From contig JACQHE010000021.1 in the NCBI GenBank assembly GCA_016199185.1, positions 1 to 12,653 of the forward strand: a DNA stretch of 12,653 nucleotides, in the 5' to 3' direction. Origin of the DNA: Candidatus Gottesmanbacteria bacterium (GTDB lineage: Bacteria > Patescibacteriota > Microgenomatia > UBA10105 > UBA927). Made by a program: the position numbers and the translations under genes. Positions 5,213 through 10,729 of the stretch are shown piece by piece (the first letter of the stretch is position 1; every line of letters begins with the position of its first letter). Under the pieces are notes generated by a model. It made no database searches. It saw nothing but the letters and a program-made list of their open reading frames with translations, and was not told the DNA's origin.

Positions 5213-6988
5213 ATGCCTGTTGTAAAAGAAATCAGTCCAACTGATTGCTCATGGATCGTTCCGTGGTGTATACCTTCTGATTCTCCCTTTTCACCATTCT
5301 CTGAGCGTCTCGTTACTCCAGCGGAAACCGAAGCATTCGCTCTCATGCATGGCGTACCGCTGGATGATAGGAAACCTCATAAACATTCCGAACCACAGCA
5401 TGTACGCGGTAGGTCAATACGCGGTTGGAATACTACGATTGATCTATACCAACAAGCATTACAATCATTAATCGATGATTCCCAGGATTATTGTTCGGAA
5501 TCAGTGATACCGTGGTCAGATGGTAAACCAGTCGTTGTTTATGAACGCAAGTCAACGTTCGATGCACTACATAGTCCGGACACAGATCCTGATCGCAACC
5601 CTGATTGGTTAGATGAGTGGCAAACGGAAAACGTGCGGCGAAACGCTGGTTCGCTTGCGGTAGCACAACGGGCATTCGTCAGGGAAAGGGACCGGCAAGC
5701 AGAAGTCTTATTTGGTCCATATGGAAAGCATCCCTCCCCTATCCGCCGATTGGTACGTCGCGCAGCGACACGGGCTTCTATTATTGGTGAAGCGGCCGCT
5801 GTTGCATTGGCAGGTCCAGTAACCCTCATGACTTTAGACTCTGATTCTGACAATCATTCAGATTCCAATCTGTACTCACAAACGCCACAACAACAAACAT
5901 GCCAGCCTGGTGAACAAGAACTTCATCTGGGAATACATTGGCGTCCAAATTTCCCAGGTAAAGGGGCATGCTGGGACCCCGACACGCGGATGCTATCCTA
6001 TGCTCCCGATGATCCCAATCAGGCAATCATCATTGACTCTAACTACTGTACGGGTCTAGACCAAACACGCGCCCAATGTTGGCATGACCTGGAAACAGAT
6101 GTTCAGAAACAATTACGTCATCCAAGCGCTCTAGACGGCGGCGCGACGATGCTTGATGGGCAAACAAGACAATTAATCATTCCAGATACAAATGGTGATG
6201 GAATGATTACCGTAGAGGTAAAACCGGACGGTGATCCATTTCAAATTTTCGTCCGAACTGAAGATTCACCTTCTCATGCCCCGACAGCCACGCCTTTACC
6301 GGAACCGACGAGCACACCAGACCCCCTTGCTGCGGAAGCAATACCAGCATTTCCCAAAGAACCGAAGCCTCTTGCGCCGGATACAGCAGTACTCTTGAAT
6401 CCTATTTGGGAAAGCACAAAAGGCTTAATGACTATTAAACTTCTAATTGATGGACTGGGGCTAGGAATACTTGGACTGGAAGGTGTAGGAAATTATTATT
6501 TCTTCGATAAAGTACGAAGGTCGGATTTAAATGCTTTGGTACGTCAAGGAAAAGCAACCAAACTACAAGTTGATCGATATATGGCGCCACTTGAAAGGGA
6601 GGGAAACACCCGAAGGCTCCTCTGGCTGACCACAGGTACGGCATTTTCTTGGATATCGTTTGTTGCCGCGACGGGAGTAACGTATCGAGCGTATGGGTAT
6701 GCTGCGACACCTGTTGAGGCGCTTGCCGGATATATTGTTTTAATTCAACTCATAGACTCTATGCCGGTACGCTGGTTAGCTTCACTTCCGGCGAGAGTGG
6801 GATTTGCCCAACTTTTAAAAGCTCACGAATTTGTTAGTTCCAGTCTCTATGCTCTTGCAGCGTGTGGATTGCTCACAAATTTTGAATATGCTGTGCTGCC
6901 TGAACAGCGCTTTTGGTTTGGCGCTCTCGTTACATTTACTATCTTGAGAATATTGAACACACTCAGAAGAGATCCGCTCAATTCTTAA
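5213..6988 (+). CDS. Unrecognised 591-aa multi-pass membrane protein with extracytoplasmic domain
   Basis: I do not recognise this gene. It starts with about 185 hydrophilic residues rich in D, R and P, then a first membrane helix (about 188-207). An outer segment (208-402) carries four cysteines (230, 253, 279, 289), a calcium-loop-like DTNGDGMITVE (325-335; glutamate at position 11 rather than the EF-hand 12) and a Pro/Thr linker (354-371). About four or five further hydrophobic segments follow (404-424, 468-488, 499-519, 538-556, 565-580), with a basic cytoplasmic-type loop (430-467). It is long, free of micro-repeats and more A+T-rich in wording than its neighbours. The ATG is placed from the promoter upstream; no Shine-Dalgarno is seen. 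It ends eight bases before the Tat-signal gene, so the two products probably act together at the membrane. Function unknown. Confidence 0.8.
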   Translation: MPVVKEISPTDCSWIVPWCIPSDSPFSPFSERLVTPAETEAFALMHGVPLDDRKPHKHSEPQHVRGRSIRGWNTTIDLYQQALQSLIDDSQDYCSESVIPWSDGKPVVVYERKSTFDALHSPDTDPDRNPDWLDEWQTENVRRNAGSLAVAQRAFVRERDRQAEVLFGPYGKHPSPIRRLVRRAATRASIIGEAAAVALAGPVTLMTLDSDSDNHSDSNLYSQTPQQQTCQPGEQELHLGIHWRPNFPGKGACWDPDTRMLSYAPDDPNQAIIIDSNYCTGLDQTRAQCWHDLETDVQKQLRHPSALDGGATMLDGQTRQLIIPDTNGDGMITVEVKPDGDPFQIFVRTEDSPSHAPTATPLPEPTSTPDPLAAEAIPAFPKEPKPLAPDTAVLLNPIWESTKGLMTIKLLIDGLGLGILGLEGVGNYYFFDKVRRSDLNALVRQGKATKLQVDRYMAPLEREGNTRRLLWLTTGTAFSWISFVAATGVTYRAYGYAATPVEALAGYIVLIQLIDSMPVRWLASLPARVGFAQLLKAHEFVSSSLYALAACGLLTNFEYAVLPEQRFWFGALVTFTILRILNTLRRDPLNS

Positions 6989-6996
6989 TTGTCACT

Positions 6997-8205
6997 ATGC
7001 TTTCACGAAGAGAATTTCTAAAACTTTCAGGCGCCGCTGCAGCTCTTCCATTTGCAAGCTTCGCAGAGGACGTATTTCCTAACGGAAACAGATCTTCTCA
7101 CAGCGCTTGCGATTTTAGTCCTATTCTAAAAGTAGATGAAATCGACTTACCAGCAGACCATAGCCTTACTGTTGAACCGACACATGATATAGGTGTTCGA
7201 TATTATAATACATGGTTTGATTCGGCACTGGCAACAATAGTCGGAATTGCAAGCAACGAGGAGGTAGAAACGCATAGATTATTGGAACAACGTGGACTTG
7301 CTGATATTGGAAGGTTCGCTACTGAATTTGACCGTCTTATACGGGTGCCAGCCCAGCAGTACGGAGTTGGTGAACAACCAAAACCAGCTTTTGCGCCGTT
7401 TGATGCAGTAGTCATGGAAGACATGAAGGGAACAGCAACCTTTCCAATAATTGCGTTAATGTTTACCCCAGATATCGACCGCGTCGTTGCTGTCGTACGT
7501 AGTCCATATATATACAATGCGTGTGACTATGGTCCGCGCATTGGTGCGCCACGACGAGAGGATGAAGAGGAAATCATATCTCTCGGAACGGATAACGACT
7601 GGCATCGCGCTCGCAAAGGCGGAATGATTGGATTTTTATCAGTCGATACGAGACTTTTTGGCGACTCTCCAGGGCAAACATCAGTTCGTCTCCTTCCTCA
7701 TGCACACGATCGATCAGAGAGCGACGAAGCATCACCCGCGCTGTTTCTTGGAATAACGGATCGACTCCAAGATTGGAATGGGTTCCCGGTACTTGCAAGG
7801 ACTAAAGGAAATATCCAGGATACGCAACAAATTTTTACTCCCGATGCGTATCGTTATAACTTTTCTACAGGTCGGTATGAACTAGTACCAGATTATACTT
7901 ATAGAATGATACGTGGTAATGTAGACGTAGAGATTGAGGCGATCATTACCGCTGCCGAAAGGCCACTTGCAGTTGTTCTCGTACGTAATTGGGCTTCTGT
8001 TTCGGAAATGCAATTGAGTCAAAACGCGCCTCGTATTGTTATTCCCGTTGAGCATTTAGCTGCGTATACTCCGTGGGAGGCTTTTTATCGCAAGACAATT
8101 GGTCCATTTTTACCATACATGGGTGTTGGTGCTCTCATCGCCGGGATTACTTCACCAGCGTGGAGTAGAACCATCTATGAGCGCATGTCCAATCGTAAGG
8201 GTTAG
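6997..8205 (+). CDS. Unrecognised Tat-signal protein with C-terminal membrane anchor
   Basis: Function not recognised. The 402-aa product begins MLSRREFLKLSGAAAALPFA, a textbook twin-arginine signal (S-R-R-E-F-L-K, then a hydrophobic stretch, likely cleavage after SFA at 23), so it should be exported folded by the Tat route. A 340-residue soluble part follows with two cysteines (38, 176). A hydrophobic stretch at about 369-384 and a short basic tail would anchor it with the bulk outside. The frame is open back to 6913, but that would overlap the upstream gene and bury the Tat motif; the ATG at 6997 puts RR at positions 4-5. It lies eight bases after the 591-aa gene and has no Shine-Dalgarno, so translation probably depends on coupling. 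Tat use with no obvious cofactor motif is notable. A bound cofactor or a folded complex is possible but unproven. Confidence 0.82.
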   Translation: MLSRREFLKLSGAAAALPFASFAEDVFPNGNRSSHSACDFSPILKVDEIDLPADHSLTVEPTHDIGVRYYNTWFDSALATIVGIASNEEVETHRLLEQRGLADIGRFATEFDRLIRVPAQQYGVGEQPKPAFAPFDAVVMEDMKGTATFPIIALMFTPDIDRVVAVVRSPYIYNACDYGPRIGAPRREDEEEIISLGTDNDWHRARKGGMIGFLSVDTRLFGDSPGQTSVRLLPHAHDRSESDEASPALFLGITDRLQDWNGFPVLARTKGNIQDTQQIFTPDAYRYNFSTGRYELVPDYTYRMIRGNVDVEIEAIITAAERPLAVVLVRNWASVSEMQLSQNAPRIVIPVEHLAAYTPWEAFYRKTIGPFLPYMGVGALIAGITSPAWSRTIYERMSNRKG

Positions 8206-8216
8206 GTTGAGAAAGT

Positions 8217-8249
8217 GAGGGGATAACCAGGGGATAACCTTCCAGGTTA
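8217..8249. repeat. Duplicated GGGGATAACC and small hairpin after the Tat gene
   Basis: AGGGGATAACC occurs twice in tandem (8217-8240), and the second copy runs into a TAACCT-TCC-AGGTTA hairpin (8235-8249). There is no T-run, so it is not a standard terminator. The interval 8206-8314 otherwise shows nothing. Confidence 0.5.
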
Positions 8250-8319
8250 CTTAGCTTTGAACACCGGACGCCTCCGCTCTGATCACGGATAATGAATAAA
8301 AAAAGTAACTCTTTCATTG

Positions 8320-8370
8320 CTTCTTCCCCGCACACGTGCCCGGAAAACAAGACAACGCCGCGACTTCCCG
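8320..8370 (+). repeat. Cassette-border repeat, copy 1
   Basis: The core at 8333-8365 begins CACGTG, contains GGAAAACAAGACAACGCCGC and ends GACT; it is preceded by CTTCTTCCCC. The core differs from copies 2 and 3 by at most one base (the seventh). The left palindrome is more decayed than in copy 2. It lies just beyond the terminator of the 37-aa gene. Confidence 0.9.
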
Positions 8371-8402
8371 AAAGAAAAGAAACGGTTATTTTTGGAACCG
8401 TT
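8370..8402 (-). terminator. Rho-independent-type terminator of the small membrane gene pair
   Basis: On the minus strand AACGGTT-8 nt-AACCGTT (8381-8402) is followed by TCTTTTCTTTC. The stem overlaps the last codons and stop of the 37-aa gene. Confidence 0.6.
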
Positions 8403-8499
8403 GGAGCGCAAGCACCCAGAGGGCAACGGCGATGAGAAAAAGCACTCCCCATACCGCTGCGTTATTACTAATCATGGAGTAGAAGCTTAGAAAATCCAT
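8386..8499 (-). CDS. 37-aa single-span membrane peptide
   Basis: A very short gene below most annotation cut-offs. The product starts MDFLSFYSMISNN, has one hydrophobic helix (about residues 14-33, with W17 and W28) and ends in QRFQK, so a membrane peptide with a basic cytoplasmic end is likely. Support: GAGGTGAT lies about six bases before the ATG at 8499, the start sits five bases after the stop of the upstream 63-aa gene, and a terminator hairpin overlaps the stop. Size and layout recall type I toxin or holin-like peptides and small membrane regulators, but no family is recognised and no function should be assumed. Confidence 0.65.
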   Translation of the reverse strand: MDFLSFYSMISNNAAVWGVLFLIAVALWVLALQRFQK

Positions 8500-8504
8500 A
8501 GGCA

Positions 8505-8696
8505 TCACCTCACTCGCAACCGCACCGCCAGCGCATAAAACGCGATGGCGAGAATGATGTTTTTTGTCAAACTTGCAATGTGCTGACCTGCAAGTGGCGC
8601 GATGAGCACAATCCCAATGTAGCCTGCAGAAAGATTGACGAACAATTCTGAAAGAGTCGAAACGTGCGCTTTGCCCACCTTGGTAAGACGTGTCAT
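8505..8696 (-). CDS. 63-aa two-span membrane protein
   Basis: Unrecognised small protein with two hydrophobic segments, SELFVNLSAGYIGIVLIAPL (about 17-36) and NIILAIAFYALAV (about 46-58), and basic ends. The architecture resembles uncharacterised small two-helix proteins of the DUF6722 kind, a low-confidence comparison from memory. The frame is open to 8975, but the ATG at 8696 is chosen because TTGACT, a 17-bp spacer and TATGCT end six bases before it, the same leaderless geometry as other first genes here. Upstream starts at 8735 and 8756 lie in or before that promoter. It is followed after five bases by the 37-aa membrane peptide, and the pair sits between copies 1 and 2 of the border repeat. 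Confidence 0.7.
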   Translation of the reverse strand: MTRLTKVGKAHVSTLSELFVNLSAGYIGIVLIAPLAGQHIASLTKNIILAIAFYALAVRLRVR

Positions 8697-8702
8697 GATG
8701 TG

Positions 8703-8731
8703 AGCATAGAAAATTACGGTATAAAAGTCAA
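8703..8731 (-). promoter_or_regulatory. Promoter of the small membrane gene pair
   Basis: TTGACT, 17-bp spacer, TATGCT on the minus strand, then six bases to the ATG at 8696. This fixes the start of the 63-aa gene and implies a leaderless mRNA. Confidence 0.65.
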
Positions 8732-8758
8732 TCATGCTTGAAACGTCGAAAAACATGT

Positions 8759-8818
8759 CTTCTTCCCCGGACACGTGTCCGGAAAACAAGACAACGCCGC
8801 GACTACCCGGGGGGGAAG
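8759..8818 (+). repeat. Cassette-border repeat, copy 2
   Basis: Best-preserved copy. It holds the perfect 16-bp palindrome CCGGACACGTGTCCGG (8767-8782) and the 33-nt core (8772-8804). An outer stem CTTCCCC (8762-8768) pairs with GGGGAAG (8812-8818). It lies between the divergent small membrane and DUF4258 gene pairs. Confidence 0.92.
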
Positions 8819-8846
8819 TGAGGAGTGGAACGGACGGATACACGGG

Positions 8847-8875
8847 TTGTGATTTTTTCCCTCCATTGGTATCAT
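8847..8875 (+). promoter_or_regulatory. Promoter of the DUF4258/DUF2283 pair
   Basis: TTGTGA (8847-8852), 17-bp spacer ending TGg, then TATCAT (8870-8875), seven bases before the ATG at 8883. Leaderless geometry again; no Shine-Dalgarno. Confidence 0.55.
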
Positions 8876-8882
8876 ACGATTG

Positions 8883-9122
8883 ATGATGGTGTTGAGCGAC
8901 CATGCGCTGCGGAAAATGGAGCAGCGGCACCTCAAAAAAGAATGGGTGCTCGCAGCACTCGATACGCCTGATCACAAAACGACAGGCTATGATAACAGAA
9001 TAATTTCATATAAAAAGATAGAAAAACTCTTTCTCGCTGTTGTCTATGTCAAGGAAAACGAAAAAATAGTTGTAATAACAGCTCATTGGGAAAAAGGATT
9101 CAAACCGAAAAAGGAGGCATGA
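8883..9122 (+). CDS. DUF4258 family small protein (toxin-like)
   Basis: A 79-aa protein matching the DUF4258 pattern: VLSDHALRKMEQRHLKKEWVLAAL at the N-terminus (S-x-HA-x2-R/K-M-x2-R), then a domain ending AVVYVKENEKIVVITAHWEK (the VVY...VIT-x-Y/W strand pair). DUF4258 proteins often sit beside DUF2283 and are treated as candidate toxin-antitoxin partners with a RelE-like look; the activity is not shown. The start could be the TTG at 8880, or the ATGs at 8883 or 8886. The ATG at 8883 fits the promoter spacing. The Shine-Dalgarno of the next gene is embedded in its last codons. Confidence 0.85.
   Translation: MMVLSDHALRKMEQRHLKKEWVLAALDTPDHKTTGYDNRIISYKKIEKLFLAVVYVKENEKIVVITAHWEKGFKPKKEA
9111..9117 (+). 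promoter_or_regulatory. Shine-Dalgarno site of the DUF2283 gene
   Basis: AAGGAGG lies nine bases before the ATG at 9127 and inside the end of the DUF4258 gene. Confidence 0.75.
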
Positions 9123-9126
9123 GTCT

Positions 9127-9357
9127 ATGAATATCTTTTATGATCCGAAGGTAGATGCATTGGACGTTGTATTTAAAGAGGGTGACGTATCCGAAACCCG
9201 CGAGGTAGGCAGGGAGATGTTTCTGGACGTGGACAAAAATGGAGAACCGTTGTCTCTGGAGATTTTGGATGCAAGTCATAGGCTCCCGGCTGATACGTTC
9301 GGGAGGCTATCCTTTACCATCGCCAACTATCCAAAGTCGTTTAAAGCCTCCTTGTAA
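9127..9357 (+). CDS. DUF2283 family small protein
   Basis: A 76-aa protein with the DUF2283 layout: MNIFYDPKVDALDVVFKEG, then SETREV, then FLDVDKNGEPLSLEILDAS, matching the family's Y-D-x3-D-x-L and D-x-D-x2-G-x4-(I/L)-E-I-L-x-A-S signatures. It starts four bases after the DUF4258 stop and has a strong Shine-Dalgarno, so it is co-expressed. By analogy with other DUF4258/DUF2283 pairs it may be the antitoxin-type partner, but this is inference from context. Copy 3 of the border repeat lies beyond its 3' end. Confidence 0.87.
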   Translation: MNIFYDPKVDALDVVFKEGDVSETREVGREMFLDVDKNGEPLSLEILDASHRLPADTFGRLSFTIANYPKSFKASL

Positions 9358-9421
9358 AGTACAAATTGAGCAGAAAGTCTTCCCGGGTTCCATAACTCCG
9401 AGGAAGCGATAATTAGTACGA

Positions 9422-9489
9422 CATTGCTTCTCTCACGGACACGTGCCCGGAAAACAAGACAACGCCGCGACTGTCCGGGGCAGAAGTAA
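9422..9489 (+). repeat. Cassette-border repeat, copy 3
   Basis: Core at 9440-9472, identical to copy 1 over the 33 nt and one base different from copy 2. Two stems are possible: CTTCT (9427-9431) with AGAAG (9482-9486), and CGGACA (9436-9441) with TGTCCG (9472-9477). Together with 9497-9645 it fills most of the gene-free interval 9358-9673; nothing else is seen there apart from the mreB promoter. Confidence 0.9.
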
Positions 9490-9496
9490 GATAACG

Positions 9497-9645
9497 TGAA
9501 TTACGAAATTGATTTGTCATTTCGAGCGCGTCAGCGCGAGAAATCTAGCGAAGCGTTCCCAATAAGCATTTCGGCACTTCGTGCCTAGATTCCTCGCTTC
9601 GCTCGGAATGACTGGCAAAAATAGCTTCAGCGATTTCGTAATTCA
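9497..9645. mobile_element. Nested palindromic MITE-like element
   Basis: The outer inverted repeat TGAATTACGAAAT (9497-9509) / ATTTCGTAATTCA (9633-9645) is perfect. Inside it GTCATTTCGAGCG (9516-9528) pairs with CGCTCGGAATGAC (9600-9612) with one G-T mismatch. In the centre GGCAC-TTC-GTGCC forms a further hairpin. No ORF is carried, so it would depend on an enzyme elsewhere if mobile. The inner TTTCGAGCG...CGCTCGGAATGAC type is a commonly seen bacterial intergenic palindrome. Confidence 0.7.
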
Positions 9646-9658
9646 GGTTAAGATAGTA

Positions 9659-9667
9659 TGGTAGAAT
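9659..9667 (+). promoter_or_regulatory. Extended -10 promoter of mreB-PBP2
   Basis: TGgTAGAAT ends six bases before the mreB ATG at 9674. No clear -35. Transcription would begin at or near the A of ATG. Confidence 0.55.
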
Positions 9668-9673
9668 GGCCTC

Positions 9674-10729
9674 ATGTTTGATTTCCTCTTCAGCCTGCTC
9701 TCACACGACTTAGGTATTGATCTGGGAACGTCATCGCTTCTGGTGTTTGTCCGCAACAAAGGCATCGTGGTGCGGGAGCCTTCCGTCGTGGCACGGCACA
9801 AGAAGACCAAAGCCATCGTGGCCATCGGTCGCGAGGCCAAGCGGATGCTAGGGAAGACCCCGGGGACGATCGAGGCCATCCGGCCGCTGCGGGATGGAGT
9901 CATCAGCGACTTTGACGCGGCGGCCGCCCTTCTTACCCACTATATCCGGCTGGTCCACGAGGCGCCAAAGAATATGTTTTTGCCCAAGATCCCCCGGCCC
10001 AAGGTGGTCGTGGGCATCCCAAGCGGGGTGACCGAGGTGGAGCGCCGCGCGGTCCAGGAAGCGGCGATTGTGGCAGGAGCGCGGGCAGCATTCCTCATTG
10101 AGGAGCCCATGGCAGCGGCAATCGGCGCTGGGCTCCCCATCCAAGAAAGCCAGGGGACGTTCATCTGCGACATCGGCGGCGGAACAAGCGAAATAGCAGT
10201 GGTAAGCTTGGGCGGCATCGTCGTCAACCGCAGTATAAGGGTCGCCGGCGATGAAATGGACGAGGCGATCAGTAGCTTTGTGCGGCTCAAGCACTCGCTT
10301 CTGGTCGGCGAGCAGACGGCCGAGGAAATCAAAATCACCATCGGCTCGGCGTACCCAACGGACAAAGCCGATCGCGTGACGGTCGTGCGTGGCCGGGACA
10401 TAGAAACAGGACTCCCCAAATCAGTACGGATTACGGAAACGGAAATACGGGAAGCGATTGCCGGCGTAGTCCATCTGATCATCGAGGCTATAAGCGAGAC
10501 CATTGAAGAAACTCCTCCGGAGCTTATCAGCGACATCATAGAACATGGAATAATTTTAGCAGGCGGGGGAGCGCTTTTGACCGGCATAGACCGCCTGATC
10601 GCCAATGAACTCAAGATGCCCGTGTGGATAACCGACGATCCGCAAACCGCAGTAGTACGCGGGTGCGGCAAACTCTTAACCGACGAGGGACTTCTTCGGA
10701 AAGTGCGGGTGGCCGCACGAAAATTGTGA
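9674..10729 (+). CDS. mreB: Rod shape-determining protein MreB
   Basis: Bacterial actin that polymerises on the inner membrane and directs wall synthesis along the cell side. The 351-aa length is near the usual size. Actin-fold motifs in order: phosphate 1 DLGIDLGTS (12-20), GIPSGVTEVERRAV (114-127), EEPMAAAIGAGLP (143-155), phosphate 2 DIGGGTSEIAVVSLGG (166-181), GDEMDEAI (192-199), GEQTAEEIKITIGSA (211-225) and the adenosine motif LAGGGALLTGIDRL (295-308). The N-terminal MFDFLFSLLS is a hydrophobic membrane-binding tip, as in other MreBs. It has no Shine-Dalgarno and a -10 box six bases upstream, so it is probably leaderless. It overlaps the PBP2 gene as GTGA; mreC and mreD are not between them. 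Confidence 0.97.
   Translation: MFDFLFSLLSHDLGIDLGTSSLLVFVRNKGIVVREPSVVARHKKTKAIVAIGREAKRMLGKTPGTIEAIRPLRDGVISDFDAAAALLTHYIRLVHEAPKNMFLPKIPRPKVVVGIPSGVTEVERRAVQEAAIVAGARAAFLIEEPMAAAIGAGLPIQESQGTFICDIGGGTSEIAVVSLGGIVVNRSIRVAGDEMDEAISSFVRLKHSLLVGEQTAEEIKITIGSAYPTDKADRVTVVRGRDIETGLPKSVRITETEIREAIAGVVHLIIEAISETIEETPPELISDIIEHGIILAGGGALLTGIDRLIANELKMPVWITDDPQTAVVRGCGKLLTDEGLLRKVRVAARKL

Noticed and set aside
8147..8452. Minus-strand ORF of 101 codons
   Set aside because: Made from repeat copy 1, the overlap with the 37-aa gene in another frame, and the end of the Tat gene.
8505..8975. Longer 156-codon version of the small membrane gene
   Set aside because: Its first part runs through border repeat copy 2 and the DUF4258 promoter; the same repeat-derived peptide (SRGVVLFSGHV) shows up in another minus-strand ORF at 8147-8452. 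The promoter points to the ATG at 8696.
9359..9419. Near-inverted GTACAAATT/AATTAGTAC with inner CTTCC/GGAAG
   Set aside because: One mismatch, long spacing and no T-run; too weak to call a terminator or an element end.
8320..9489. Border repeats as integron attC sites
   Set aside because: Size and folding are suggestive, but no GTTRRRY/RYYYAAC core pair could be identified and no integrase gene is in the window.
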